Of a stretch of DNA of 64,000 nt, positions 44,642 to 57,514 are shown piece by piece (positions within the stretch are counted from its first letter, which is position 1; every line of letters begins with the position of its first letter). Below the pieces are notes generated by a model, which ran no database searches, had not been told where the DNA came from, and saw only the letters and a program-made list of their open reading frames with translations. The stretch is from Linum tenue (lineage: Eukaryota > Streptophyta > Magnoliopsida > Malpighiales > Linaceae): contig CAMGYJ010000005.1 of assembly GCA_946122785.1 (NCBI GenBank), positions 34,090,002-34,154,001 on the forward strand, in the 5' to 3' direction. Both the position numbers and the translations under genes were made by a program.

Positions 44642-45534
44642 AGGAGTGAGAAATGGTGCGGTCTCGGATCAGATCAGACCATATATATGGTTTGCGGTCC
44701 AGACCAACATGTTAGAAAACAAATCATAGACTGGACCATATATTATATGGTTCGGACCAGACCACATTTGTACTGTGCGGTTCGATACGATCTAGACCAA
44801 GCAGATTATGTGATCAGTAAAACTTCACTTTTCTCCAACCCTTCAATCCTTTTCGATATCTATAAGAATAAAAAGTTCAGTGTCAAAAATATTAGTGAAA
44901 CAAAAATTTAATGAGTGTAATTAATCCGCGAAGAAATATGTGGAGAGAAGTGTACTCAACAAATAACTTCGTCTCCCTCTTCCTCTTTGTGTTATCGCTT
45001 CTCTCCCACTTCGAGGTGGTGCAAAATATTCTCGCACCCAATCACACCACGAAAAAGTCGAGATCGTTTGGATCCACTAGGTTGGCCGCTTCGCTCGACA
45101 GAATTTCTCTTATCTCACTCGGGTAAATAAATTTATTTTGCATTTCTATATAATCGACTATGTATTCTTGATGGATAGTTCAGATGATCTTCCCATCTTT
45201 TCTTATTTTCGTGTGGTTGTTTCATTAGGAGATAACAAATAGAGATTGCTTGAGCAGTCTGTTGGTTTTTAGTTGGATGATCATGCTCGATTTGTTCTTC
45301 CAAATGCATAAAGGGAGATTTAGTACTATTTTGATTTGGATTAGTGAGTAGTAAATCACAATACATCACGGTTAACCGAGGTTTAGTGCGATCCAGGCCG
45401 TGACCACAAACTAAAGAGAAAACCTCAGACCAGATCAAACCATAATTCTGATCCCACGATCCGGATCAAACCATACAATCTGATCGAGACCGTGGTTTCC
45501 CTTACGGTTTGGTCTAGCTAGATTCCCAGCCGTA
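44642..45534. mobile_element. hAT-type MITE, 893 bp (GGTCYRGACC family)
   Basis: The ends AGGAGTGAGAAATGG and, on the complement, TACGGCTGGGAATC are related to other hAT termini here. The flanks GTGTTAAT and GTGTCAAT (44634-44641 and 45535-45542) agree at 7 of 8. Subterminal sequence is rich in GATCAGA, CGGTCTCG and GGTCCAGACC words. The exact first base is ambiguous by one. Confidence 0.65.
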
Positions 45535-45542
45535 GTGTCAAT

Positions 45543-46037
45543 TACCGTTTGAGATTGTGATTCCACATTTCCACTTCCGTTAAATACTGGGCCTCGGAAT
45601 GGGATAATGTGGGTTATAACTTATAAGGTTCCTAGTGATGACCTAGGAAGACATTAATCGGGCCTATAACAAACAAACCACTGGCCCTGTGTTCTGGATG
45701 TCTATGTGTTTTGTCGTTATAAGCCCAATCTTTGAACTTTAAGCTTTTTAAAACACATTTTGGGCCTTGAAGTCCAGACTCGCTTCCGGCTTCCCGGTTT
45801 TAAACAAACGACGCCGTGGTATGCAAATAGCCGCCACCCACAACGCTGTTCCTTTTCGCGGTGTGATTTTAATTTTAATTTTTCCTTTACTTCTGAATAC
45901 TGCTCGGAAACTCCAGCGAGACTTTGCAGGAATCTCGGAGAAGCAGAAAAGGGAAGGGTCTAGGGTTTTACCATTGAAGAAACCAGACAAGGTTAGAAGA
46001 ACGACGATAGCCGAGGGAACGATAGACAGTTAAAGGA
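45543..46037 (+). promoter_or_regulatory. SF3B4 promoter and leader with GGGCC/GGGCT motifs and telo box
   Basis: TGGGCC-type sites (near 45588 and 45755) and an inverted TGGGCT (near 45722) are site-II-like TCP-binding motifs. TAGGGTTT at 45961-45968 is a telo box on the complement. This combination without a clear TATA box is typical of plant housekeeping and translation or splicing genes. Confidence 0.55.
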
Positions 46038-48449
46038 ATGACGACTCGAATCACTCCCGGCGTCGGGGCGAATTTGCTCGGCCAGCACTCTGCCGAGAGG
46101 AATCAGGATGCCACCGCCTACGTCGGCAACCTCGATCCCCAGGTTCATCAACTTTCCCCTCTTCTTCCCTTCTGTGGTTCCTTCCGTTCTTTACCTTCTG
46201 CTGAGATTTCTTTCCTTGCTCTGGTTTGTTCTGATAGATGAGTGAGGAGTTACTATGGGAGTTGTTCGTTCAAGCTGGCCCCGTAGGTATGCATTCCCTC
46301 ATCCAATCAATTTCTTCCGAAATTATATTCTGTTATTGTGTTTCTTAATTTAAAGTTAATTCTGAGAATCTCTGTGCTTGCTCTGGTTCAGTGAATGTCT
46401 ATGTGCCAAAGGATAGGGTGACTAACCTGCACCAAGGATATGGATTCGTGGAATTCCGAAGCGAAGAAGATGCTGACTATGTAAGCAGGTTTCCGGTTTT
46501 CGATGTTCATTTATTATTGAATGACTCGCCGTTGTAGGAAGATGCTGAATGAAACTTGCCAATGGTGATTGTTTTTTCTTTTCTTCATTTGTTTCCACTA
46601 TTTTGTAGGCAATTAAGGTGTTGAACATGATTAAGCTATATGGGAAGCCGATTCGTGTGAACAAGGTATGTGTTTCTGCTTTCGTTTGCAGTCTGAAGCT
46701 CTTTCTGGTTCATGTGGAATATTTAACACAATTTGGGATACACTGTGGTTTTCAGGCGTCACAAGACAAAAAGAGCTTGGATGTCGGGGCGAATCTTTTC
46801 ATCGGAAACCTTGATCCTGTAGGTTTATTCGTTCGATTTCTCAAGTAAGATGCATCTTGGATATGCATTTGGTGTAACTTAACTAAAAACCATTGTGTGG
46901 TGCTGTCTTCTTTGCAGGATGTTGATGAAAAGCTTTTGCACGACACTTTCAGTGCATTTGGAGTAATCGTTAGCAATCCCAAGGTCAGCCCATCCACTAT
47001 CATTTTAGTTCTGCCATTTTTACATTGTATGTAATATTGTCACTGAGATTATTGTTTTCATTTTCCCAACCTTGAAGTTAAAGATTTGAGCCTTAAACTA
47101 CAAGCTATGACTAGAATTTTCACTTTCTGAGCGGGAAATTGGGTGTTTCCGTTGCCTATCTTGCGTGCACTATGTAGCTCTTTCCTCTTGAGTTAGGTTT
47201 TGGTTTGTGTATAGATATAAGAAAAGGAGCAATATTGGTGAAGTTCCTTGAAATGAAGGCTGGATGCTTCTATAGTTTTACATTATGAGTGCAATCAAGC
47301 AATTAATGTTTGCTTTCTTTTTCAAGTGTATGAATTAAAACAATAACATTGCTTTAGAATCCTTGGTGCCTGTATGTTATGTTTGTTACTTTTATTTATT
47401 GAGTCCACATTGACCTTGCCTTATGGAGTTTGCTTCATCCCCTTGTAACTATTTTTTATCATTTGTCTACGAAAATATGTTTGTTTAGTTATTTGTACTG
47501 ACTTCAGTACTTGGTTTTATTAGATAATGAGAGATCCAGAAACAGGAAATTCTCGTGGTTTTGGTTTCATTAGTTATGACTCTTTTGAGGCTTCAGATGC
47601 TGCCATTGAGGTAATTTCCTTCCATAATAATTATGTTTCTGAAGTTGATTATTTCAAGAAAATATTTGCTCGTGAATTTGCTATGTTGATTCAAGAATGT
47701 TTTCGCTGATAATATAATTCTGACTCGTGCACTTATAACAGGCAATGACTGGTCAATACCTGTGCAATCGTCAAATAACAGTGTCATATGCTTATAAGAA
47801 AGACACTAAAGGGGAACGTCATGGGACCCTGGCAGGTGAGTTACTTCATCATCTGGTTTCGATGGTTCTTTGTCGGATGAGTCTGCCTGGACACTATTTC
47901 ACTTGTTGGGTTCATAATGCAGAGAGAGTGTTGGCTGCCAGCAATCAGAATACTACAAAAAGTCGACCCCATACCATGTTTGCCAGTGGACCTCCTACAC
48001 TTCCTGGTGTCGCTCAGGCAAATGGTGCTATGGTTGGTGCACCAGTGCCACCCCGTCCTTTTGCAAATGGTGTTGTTCCTCCAAGTCCGGTAGTTCCTCA
48101 GTTGCGTGCACCAAACCCAGCCTTCCCCCCAATGCAGATGGGTGGTGGACAACCCCATTGGCAGGGTCAGCCTCCACAACCAAGTCAACCCATGGGACAT
48201 ATGCCTCCACCACCTCCAGTTCAGTTCAGGCCTCCACCTCAAAACATGCCACCACCACCTCCCCAGGGAATTCCCGGAGGCTATGCAAGACCTCCGCCTC
48301 AGCCAATGGCAATGATGGGAGGTCAGCCACCGCAACAAATGTGGCGGCAGCCACCTCCTCCCCAGCAGTTGGCTGGTAGGCCCCTCATGCAACAGATGCA
48401 ACCACCTCCTCCGCCCCCAAATATGATGCCGCCGCCACCTTCAAATTGA
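46038..48449 (+). CDS. Splicing factor 3B subunit 4 (SF3B4/SAP49), nine exons
   Basis: Exons 46038-46142, 46238-46286, 46392-46480, 46609-46665, 46756-46818, 46918-46983, 47524-47610, 47742-47835 and 47923-48449 join into 378 residues, with GT-AG introns and no phase conflict. Two RNA-recognition motifs are clear. RRM1 has RNP2 at 27-32 (AYVGNL) and RNP1 at 66-73 (QGYGFVEF). RRM2 has RNP2 at 114-119 (LFIGNL) and RNP1 at 154-161 (RGFGFISY). The last ~170 residues are rich in Pro, Met, Gly and Gln (many PPPPP). This is the SF3b subunit of U2 snRNP that contacts pre-mRNA near the branch site. It is expected to be single-copy, nuclear and essential. The ATG follows a housekeeping-type promoter. 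No damage seen. Confidence 0.96.
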
Positions 48450-49985
48450 TTGCTCTCACCCTCTCATTTCATCACCAGGTTTTTAGTCTCTCAGAAGTTT
48501 GTCATATCATTAATTACTGTTCGTGTCTGGAACCGTTGAGCCATTATCTAGGAAGATAGATGATTTAATGTAAAAAAATTCGTTCGAACCGGTCTACTCT
48601 ATCAAGCTATGTGAAATCATACTTTCATCCCAAAGCCGTTAACTATGTGTCCGTGCTTGATAAACAGATCTTTTCTTCAGGTTTCTGAATATGCCTTTAT
48701 CACAGATGTTGGAATCAACCCAGGTTATCAGGAGGGCTTCAGATCGAGGAGATTCATCTCTTTACAAGCACTCGAATCCGGTAAGAATCTATTGTTCTGA
48801 AGCACTCCTTTTTGGGCCACATAAAGGTTTTCAAAGATTGGTGAGACAGAGATTCGGCTTTAATGGAGGCGGTAAAGCTTTTTTCCTTGTGTTGGCATGT
48901 GAATGGGAATGGACCATGGGGCTGGCAATTGTGAGTGCGAAACTAGAAGCCCTTCCTTCAGGCTGGGAAGGGAGAAAAGGGGGTAAAGTTAAAGTTGGGT
49001 TTTAATCATGTGCTACTGTTTTTGTACCTTTAACTGAAAGTCAGACCTACATACTTTCCCCCCCTCTTCCCCTCCCTGTTCTCGTTAGTGGGTTTGTTGT
49101 ACATCGGAGTAATGTGTTGTGTGTCGGATAGTGATAAGGCATTTTTGAAGAAATCTTCTTTCTGAATTAGCCAAAATTGAAGAAGAAATCTTCTTCTTCT
49201 TCTTCTTTGTGTACTTTGATCCATCGATGGAGTTTCCCTGTTAGTGATTGGGGAAATTAGTGGGAGCCTAATAATGATAGGGCAAATGATTGGAGGGTTT
49301 ATGCTATACTGACATGTGGCATGTCTGTAGGTCTGGCTAATCAGTAATCCCTGCCGCCCATTTTCTTGTACTTGCTTTGTAGGACGTTTTGTGACGTACA
49401 CATTAGAATGCGATGGTAGCCAGTTTTAGGTTTGGTGAAGAGATAGGTTTCTGTAGCTTACTCCAACTTTTCTTTTCCTTTTCGCAATTCAATTCAGTTG
49501 CCCCAAAGTTGGAAATGTTGGGTCCCTAGCCTCCTAAGCTTCTTGGCAGTTTCTGGTTTCTATGCTTTGTTTTGGTGTACATCCACGTACTCTTTAGGTT
49601 CCTTTACTTGGCTTGGCTTCCAACATTGCCTAACCAGAGATCGAATTGAGCTATTTCTTAACCCCGGCCGTCGATTCGGTCCTCTTCTGATGGGAGATTG
49701 AGTTCCCTGGTGGAATTAGGGAAACGCCTACCAGAGATGACAAGTTTCCTTGTGCTGGTAGGGAAGATTGTGTGGAAGGGAAGAGGTCTCCAAATGGAGC
49801 TGTCTCTTAAAACTTTTTGTCCAAACCCATGGAAGAGCTCTCTCAAGCCACTGTGCAAAGCCTTTCTTCATGCTTTTCGTTTGGTATGCTGATACATCTG
49901 CGTAACTAACCAGTTTCTCGACATGGGGGTCGCACGATCCCAACCCTTCATGGCTGAAGTGGGTGATAACTTCCAAATCCCCCAC
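48450..49985. other. 3' flank of SF3B4 and intergenic DNA
   Basis: The first few hundred bases are probably 3' untranslated region. CACCAG|GTTTTT near 48480 and a TTCAG near 48681 could be a 3'-UTR intron, weakly. A CTT/GAA tract sits at 49167-49207. Open frames (for example 48691-49005) match no family. Confidence 0.4.
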
Positions 49986-50567
49986 TATGGTTGCAAATGA
50001 CCTATTTTGAGTTTAGCTCGTTAATAAACGAGTTGCAGCCATCTTCTTCAATGAAACTCTGGCTTGTGTTTGATTCAAGCTCGACTCAATAATGAGCTCA
50101 TGAGTTCTAATCGAGTTTGGCTCATCAACTAGCTTGCGATTTCAATTCGTGCTCGAGTATCATGTTATTAAGCTTATAAAATTTAATGTTCATATCATGT
50201 TGTTTAATAGTAAGTAGTGTCTAAACAATCTATTGTTTTTCAATTACAAGTGAGACATTTGTTCATGTACCCAAAGTCTTAAATATCAAATGTAATGAGT
50301 TATATAATCTAACAAAATTATGATTTATCAACAAGCCAACTCGTATGCTATAAAATCAATTAACACGTAAAACCCTAGTCGAGGTGGCTGGCTAGCCACA
50401 TTGTCAAGCTAGATCCTAGCTCAAAATGAGCTAGCTCACGAGCATTGCATGTTGAACAATGCTTAGCTTAATCTCGGCTCATCAATAAACGAGTCGAGTA
50501 TCGAACGAGTTTTTTACGAGCCAAACACTGAGCCACTTGTAATCAGTTTGGCTCATTTGCAGTCCTA
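49986..50567. mobile_element. hAT-type MITE, 582 bp (GAGCTCG/AACGAG family)
   Basis: The left end TATGGTTGCAAATGA and the right end TAGGACTGCAAATGAGCC (on the complement) are inverted repeats. Subterminal words GAGTTTAGCTCG, AACGAG and GGCTCAT repeat on both sides. The expected 8-bp duplication is not preserved (TCCCCCAC against TCTCCTGG). Confidence 0.6.
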
Positions 50568-51797
50568 TCTCCTGGTCTTGTCCGGTATGAACCGGCACCA
50601 CTTTGTCCTAGCTATCCAACGGCTGAGGTTGCGCAACTCCCGCATCAGACGGCCGCTGGAGCTATGGGGCAAGATGGTGAATCCGGCCGTGTCAAGTAGA
50701 AGGGAAATGCGAAAAAAGTGAACGCACCATGCCTACTTTTCTCTATCCAAAACGATGTTCTTTTTCCCTCCCTTCTCTTTGTGCGTCGTCACCACTTGCT
50801 TGAATCCTTCTGCTTTGCGGTTCGCACTTGAACCACATAAAACCTTACCAGAAACAAGAATATCTGCTCTGTAATTAGTGCAGCTGGCCAAAACGCCAAA
50901 GGCCTCTCGCTCTCATTCTCACCACCACCACAAAACGCCGACGGTGAAATCGTTGACAATCAAAACCTTCCCCCCTTCTTTCAGTAATTAAATAGTGAGT
51001 GAATTGACACCCAGCAAATCTTTACCCTTATTAGGTTTGGCTCTTTTCCCTACTTCTTGCATCATCCATTGGAGTGCTTCTTTCTGATAGCGACCCAGGG
51101 AAACGTTGTTTTCTTCTTGCTTTGTGCTTAGCTGAGCACATATGGCATTCAATGTTACAGCAGGATGAGAACAACTGTAACGACAAAACCGAGGAATGTT
51201 GGTTTTATTGGGCCGTCAACAGATTCCAATTTCCAGACGCTTCACCATTACCCAACCCAACCAAAAAAAACAAAACAAAAAAGAAATATAAGGAAACCAT
51301 TTCTAAACAAGGACAGGATTTCCTTGGCACTCATAAAGAGGCTAAAACCCAAGAAACTGTTATTCAGATTGAGCATTTTGGACACTGTTGGATTGGGGAG
51401 TTTCACTGAGATTCATTCCCTTCCTTCCTTGCCTCCATGGAGACATGAGACTCCTTGAGTGCCTATAAAAACCAGAAGAGCACCATTGGTTAATGGCCTT
51501 GCTTTCTTCTTCATATTGGCAGGGAGAAGCAGCAGAAGAGTACCCAACAAAGGCAACTACTCCTTCCTCCTCCAGCTTTCCACGCATTATCCACAACTTC
51601 CTCCCTTCCCATAGGCATGTGAACGACATCATTTTCAGGCAAATTTTGAGCCAAAGATACCTTCTCCTTTACTAGAACTAAATCTTAGTTTCTCTCCCTC
51701 TCTCTCCAGCTCTTTTATATACCCCTTCCCGCTCACATATAGGGTATAACTCTCCCCAGAAAACCAGCAGCAGCCGGCTTAGTTGTATAACCGAGTT
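50568..51797 (+). promoter_or_regulatory. Upstream region of the YUCCA gene with two TATA candidates
   Basis: TATAAAAA at 51464-51471 and TATATA at 51716-51721, the latter 77 bp before the ATG, are possible promoter boxes. A CT-rich tract (about 51690-51710) lies between. No separate gene is recognised in 50568-51450. Confidence 0.45.
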
Positions 51798-53241
51798 ATG
51801 CGCCAAAAACTGAATGAACCTGCCATAAACAGCAGCAACAGCAGGATATTCCAGCAGCCAATGATCCCGGGTTCAAAGCTGGTGTGGGTTCCTGGCCCTG
51901 TGATCATTGGTGCAGGACCTTCAGGGCTTGCAGCGGCCGCTTGCCTTAAGACCAAAGAAATCCCATTTCTGATACTTGAGAAAGGAAGCTGCTTGGCGTC
52001 TCTGTGGCAGTTTGGGACATACGACCGTTTGCAACTCCACCTTCCGAAGAAGTTCTGTGAGCTGCCTTTCTTCCCATTCCCACCTCACTTCCCTGCATAC
52101 CCAACAAAGCAACAGTTCATAGCTTACCTGGAGGCCTATGCCAAGCACTTTGCCATCAAGCCCGTGTTTCGTCAGGAGGCTCGAGCAGTTCAGTACGATC
52201 CGGACATGGGGTTCTGGCAGGTTCAAGCGTGTGGGTATGAGTTCATATGCCGGTGGGTGATTGTGGCCACTGGCGAGAATGCTGACCCTTTCCTGCCTGA
52301 AATTGAAGGGTTGGGAGATTTCAGAGGGAGGACTCTGCATACGAGCAGCTACAGAGATGGAGGTGAATTCAAAGGGAAGAAAGTTCTGGTGGTTGGTTGT
52401 GGGAATTCTGGAATGGAGGTTAGCTTGGATTTGTTTGATAATGGTGCTGATGTTTCCCTCTTTGTCAGAGATAAGGTAAAAAAAGATTACAAATTTCCCT
52501 CTCAGTTTTCTTTACGAACAATATAAAGAGATGTTCTTTAGTTTGTTTGTTCCAATTTATTCAACCATGGAATTCTTTGCATTGCAGCTGCATATATTGC
52601 CTAGAGAGATTCTAGGGATCTCAACTTTTGCACTATCAATGTTGCTGCTCAAGTGGTTCCCAGTGAAACTAGTTGACAAGTTCCTCATCTTTGTCTCAAG
52701 GTTGATTCTTGGGGACACAAGTAGATCTGGGATCAAAAGGCCTGATATTGGGCCCTTGGAATTGAAGAACTCCACTGGGAAGACCCCTGTTTTGGATTTT
52801 GGAGCTTTTGCCAGAATCAAGTCTGGCCAAATCAAGGTAACAAAACAACCTTTTTCATCCATTTCTGTCAGCAGCAATCCATCTTCTCTTGGAAAATATT
52901 GATGAATTCTATTCAATCAGATTGTTCGTGGGATTCGAAGATTCACGACGAATGGGGTGGAGTTTGTGGATGGCAGAGTGAAGGAATTCGATGCAGCGAT
53001 TCTAGCAACAGGCTACAGAAGCAATGTGACTTCATGGCTCAAGGAGGAGAACTTCTTCAACGAAAAGGACGGGTACCCAAGAACCCCATTCCCAAACAGC
53101 TGGAAAGGAAACAATGGACTCTACTGCATTGGGTTCACCAAGAGAGGATTGCTTGGAACTTCCATCGATGCACAAAAAGTTGCAGAAGACATTGCAAGAC
53201 AATGGAACTCCGAGACAAGGCATTTGAAGGTCGAGTCATAG
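51798..53241 (+). CDS. YUCCA flavin-containing monooxygenase (auxin biosynthesis)
   Basis: Exons 51798-52475, 52588-52836 and 52921-53241 (phase 0 throughout, GT-AG introns) encode 415 residues, the usual YUCCA length. YUCCA enzymes turn indole-3-pyruvate into indole-3-acetic acid using FAD, NADPH and O2, the last step of the main auxin route. The FAD-binding GAGPSG is at 38-43, the FMO signature FxGxxxHxxxY at 175-185 ([11 protein letters not shown]), the NADPH-binding GCGNSG at 200-205 and the ATGY motif at 338-341. [13 protein letters not shown] and [13 protein letters not shown] are also characteristic. An extended Ser/Asn/Gln N-terminus before VWVPGPV resembles the YUC2/6 type, but the exact member is not certain. 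All key motifs are intact. Confidence 0.95.
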
Positions 53242-54009
53242 ATAAACAATTCGCTAGCTGCAGTTGACCCATAGCTTTGTATTCTGCACAACCCTTCTGA
53301 CCCTTTTTTTCCCCTTTCTTCTTAACCTGTAACTAATCAAGTCCTTTAACCTTTGCACAAAACTAACTAGCTAACTAGAGACTGAAGAAGGGAGACCAGT
53401 TTTACTTATCAGAAGATGGGACCAATTCAGAAGTAGAAGCAGGGGAGAATATTGCTACTGTTGGCAACCTGAAAAACGTTATAGGGTCTCTATCCATTTG
53501 ATGTAGAATTGCAGGCGGTGGTGTGGAAGTACAATTTCTCTTTGTCTATGAAAGCAAAGTATATAGAATGTTACAGATAAACTTATGACGCAGAATGAAA
53601 TCGTTTAAATTGTGGACGTGTTGGAGCTCTCCTCCTTCCGTTTCTCACTTAGCTACTAGCAGCTTTTGTTTAGTTTGCACCACCGCGGGCTTAGAAAATG
53701 AATCCATGTCAAGCACAACTGGGAGTCTGTGACAGTAACACTTCTTCCCCTAGAATTAGTCTATGGGGTGTGTCCATCACTTAAAGCTTATAAAGGGGGT
53801 ATTGAGACTTGAATCATTCACCTTAGATTGAAGTGAGCATGAAGATGTCATAGGAATTTTCCTCGTCTTAGAGATCAAACGTGCATATTCATAAGTTCGT
53901 CTTAAAACTTGAACCAATCGCCTTAAGGTTAAGTGTAAAAGAGGATATTATATAACCGGGATAAGTCCATCTTAGACCAACAAAAAGCTTTTTGAAATTG
54001 TACGCTAAA

Positions 54010-55310
54010 CTCACAACGGCATATCATCGTTGCTCGATTTTCTGATGAAGCTACTACCATGTAACGGCAAGCACGATTAATTAACTTGTTTGGCTAGCTA
54101 GCTATAGTGATTGGTCACTGAGTCAGAGGCTCCGTCTATCCGTACTCTTGATCTCTTTTGTGATAATCAAGTAGCTTTTCACATTGATGTAAATTATGCA
54201 GGTTATCACGAATGATCCATATATGTTGGACATTCATCATAGATCGACAATAATGGATATTTTCAAAATTAGTCATTAAATTAATACAAATATAACTTGT
54301 AAATGATAGGCTTCATTACCAGCTTTGTAGCGTTTCGAACTTCCAAAAGTTGGTTCAAGATTCCTTTAATTTTTAATTATGTGCAATGAGAAATGAACTT
54401 CAGGGGTAAGGGGGCCAGGAACTCAGGGTATTAGTAAGTAAATGAATTTTATTTGATTTTATCATCTAAAAAGAACTATCAAACCTATTTTAGGGTTGTT
54501 ATCAGATTTGAGATTTCATTTTTAATGTATAGAAAAATTATAATTAGCATGAAATAACTTGAAGTATAATAGGCAATACTCATTCTAATATTTTTTCAGG
54601 TATATTATCTTAGTCGTTCTTTTATTAAGTATCGAGACGATTCGTTTATTATTTTTTATACTTGATTGTAAAGGGTTTAACATCACATATGCAGTTTAAT
54701 AAGTATCCAGACGATTCGTTTATTGTTTCTTATACTTGATTGTAAAGAGTTTAACATCATATATGCAATTTAATAAACATCTTTAGCCACGCCATTTGCT
54801 CGCCGTGCTAAAAGCACGTTGATACAGTTTATGGAGTTTTCTTATATCTTAAACCTAATTCGAGTTCATTGTTGCTCGATATTCTAATGAAGCTAGCATC
54901 GTGCAACAACAAGCATGGCCTATAAACTTGTTTTGCTGTAGTGATGGTCACTGACTTGGGGGTTTTAATAGTCCATGTCTACTTTCAATTTCTATGGTTT
55001 TAATTAGGTAGCTTTTTATATTGGTATAAATGATCCGAACTACTATGAATACTCTATGTTAAATATTCGTGATACATATGCCATACCACAAAATCGATTA
55101 TTCATATTTGGTTTCAGTATCAATGGATAACTTCTACTCTATTGTATTGAGTCATTGACACCTATATAACATAGATATCATAATCTCCATTACCAGCTTT
55201 TGTAACATTTATAAATTCCAAAGTTAGTTCAAGACAAAAGAAAAAATTTCCAAAGTTAGTTCAAGATTCTTTCATTTTTTAAATTATAAACGGACAGAAA
55301 TGAACTTCGG
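54010..55310. repeat. Diverged tandem segment duplication, copies ~840-910 bp apart
   Basis: Anchors recur in the same order: TTGCTCGATTTTCTGATGAAG near 54030 and a variant near 54872; ATTACCAGCTTTGTA near 54317 and ATTACCAGCTTTTGTA near 55190; GTTCAAGATTC near 54353 and 55259; AAATGAACTTC near 54391 and 55299. The copies (about 54010-54430 and 54860-55320) are diverged by substitutions and indels. Confidence 0.65.
54627..54774. repeat. 74-bp tandem duplication
   Basis: The unit starting AAGTATCGAGACGATTCGTT at 54627 is followed immediately by a second copy at 54701 with few changes. It lies between the two copies of the larger duplication. Confidence 0.88.
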
Positions 55311-57055
55311 TTAAGGTATTAGTAGATTGAAAGTTTGCTAAAAAGGAAAGTTTGTTCAATTTCATTATAAAAGAAAAATCATTATGACAACAAGGTGGAG
55401 ATTTATTTGATTTAATTGTAAGGTATGGAAAATGTTAATATTATAATTTTAGCATGAAACAATCATCATCATCATACCACTTATATATGGAGGTTCTCCG
55501 TCATAACCCACGCCATTCAAAATTTTCAACCATCTAAGTAATTTTAGGAGGGATATCTTTGTCACTTGAATTATTAAAAAGAATTACCGAACATATTATT
55601 ATTAATCAACTAAATTTAATGAATCTAAAAGACCCCTTTCCCTATTTTTTCTATCCATTCCAATTCTTCCGTAAGAAAAAGGTTCCTCAATTTTTTTGTT
55701 TCACTACATAACTTGGGATAATTAATAAAATCCATGTTCATATTATCCACTTAGGATTATATATTTCTGTAAGAATAAAATCAATGATATTTCCGTGAGA
55801 AAAGGTGATTTATATTATTGTTAGTTTATTAACAGATTAGGTATATAACTCAAGTGCATAACTTATACCGGTTTTACAGTAAAAAACAAAAGGTGCATAA
55901 TTTATCCTTTATTAGTTTTTAATCAATGTATTTCATTTTTTTAATTTAAATTACAAACATTTAAATAAAAATTAAATATATTATATAAAATAATATTCAT
56001 TTTGACATATTTTGGAATAAAAACTTGTTAGTCTAATTATATATCTAGCATTCATGAACTATCAATTCTTCTACAATGGTACTCGATCTCTACAATAATT
56101 CCTCATCGTATCACTACCATTAATTTTTCATTAGATTATTATGAAAGTTGGCTTCACCTTGCTGAATAAATTTCATCTAATCTCTCAATCTTCTTAAAGT
56201 CAACTTAGAAGGATCATCCTACTTCCCACTTAATTCATGATTTACAGATTAAAAATAAACCACCATAGATAGAAGATGGCATCGTGGCAGGTTTAATTAT
56301 TCTCATTGTCAATCACTAAACTTTCGTAAGCCATATTTACAAATTGGGCAACCAAATATGTACATATACAACAAGAAGAAGAAGAAGAAAGGATCTACCG
56401 GAGAATAGGCAACACCTACTGGTTATTCATTAATTTTTTAATTTACAGATTATCAAATTTTGTGTTGGTCGCAGGGTTGTTTATCAGTGTTTGGGAAAAA
56501 ATAAATCTCATGAATGAGCCGTTAATTTACGTACTACAATATCACCTGTCTTGACCCAAGATCCCAACATAACAATTTTATTTTTTCTAAATTTAGGAGT
56601 AAATGGGTGTAAACTTTTAATGTATGTAATGTCCAGTGTTTTCGAACATTTTACCATTAAAGATTGGCTTCCAATGAAAACATAAGTAGGAATAACCTAT
56701 TATGAAGAAAAAGGTTAAGGAAGACAAAGGCATTAGTAACTGAAGGAGATGAATGATGATGGTGCTTTAGAAGGCGAAGGGAGAGCAATCAGGAAAAATT
56801 CAAATTGAAATTTTCAATAATTATTGACATCTAGTAGCAAATAGTGTGACCGTCTTATTTTTTAGGAGTCAATTTCCTTGCATGACTTTCGTTTTTTACT
56901 TTGAGTAATGACTTCGGTAAATAAATCGAGTTAGCATGCTGAAAATTATATGAGTATGATATTTCCAGTAACTAAATTATTTGAATTTTTTATATGAAAT
57001 AAAACATGTCCTGCTTTGAACAATTACTTAAAGTTATTTATACTATTAACGAAAT

Positions 57056-57087
57056 TTATCCGGCCAACAGGCGGGTCCTAATCTAGT
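57056..57087 (+). mobile_element. Possible Helitron 3' end (plus strand)
   Basis: A short GC-rich hairpin (CCGGCC...GGCGG, about 57060-57074) is followed by GTCCTAAT and CTAG (57083-57086), then T. This fits a Helitron 3' terminus. The 5' end was not found. Confidence 0.4.
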
Positions 57088-57514
57088 TTTTAGTATATGG
57101 GAGACCAGTTATTCCAATATTTTAACGTATTGTACTGTTGGTGGATATTAACAAGATTTCACTTCTTAGAGTTGTCTCGCCACAAGAAAGGATTAACCAT
57201 TAAAATCCAACACTTAATTTGATATATTGAATTCATATGTATAGTTGTATGCAACCTGTTCATGATTCGTATATTGTGAGAATGGAAATAAATTGAAATT
57301 GCACATTGTTCTTGATTCGTAAGTGAAATATTAATTAAATGTATTTAAATTTCATAAACCAAATATGATCATTGTGTATTTAACGAGCTGATCAATCAAG
57401 CTGAAGAATGGGATTTTGAAATGCTACCAGATGAAAGCAGGGTGGCACATAGGAACACTCTTATCGGGAAGATCTTCTCAGAATGGCCAATCAGCAAGCG
57501 CTCCATGATTGGGA

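Larger units (their letters stand above)
53242..57514. other. Long AT-rich stretch downstream of YUCCA, no gene
   Basis: Apart from the 3' flank of the YUCCA gene I see no coding sequence in 4.3 kb. It contains an old segmental duplication, a 74-bp tandem repeat and a possible Helitron end, listed separately. The rest is AT-rich and anonymous. Confidence 0.5.

Noticed and set aside
47841..48401. 186-codon frame antisense to the last SF3B4 exon
   Set aside because: A shadow of the Pro/Met/Gly-rich coding strand; no independent start context or domain.
48691..49005. 104-codon frame downstream of SF3B4
   Set aside because: No family match; most likely 3' untranslated or intergenic sequence.
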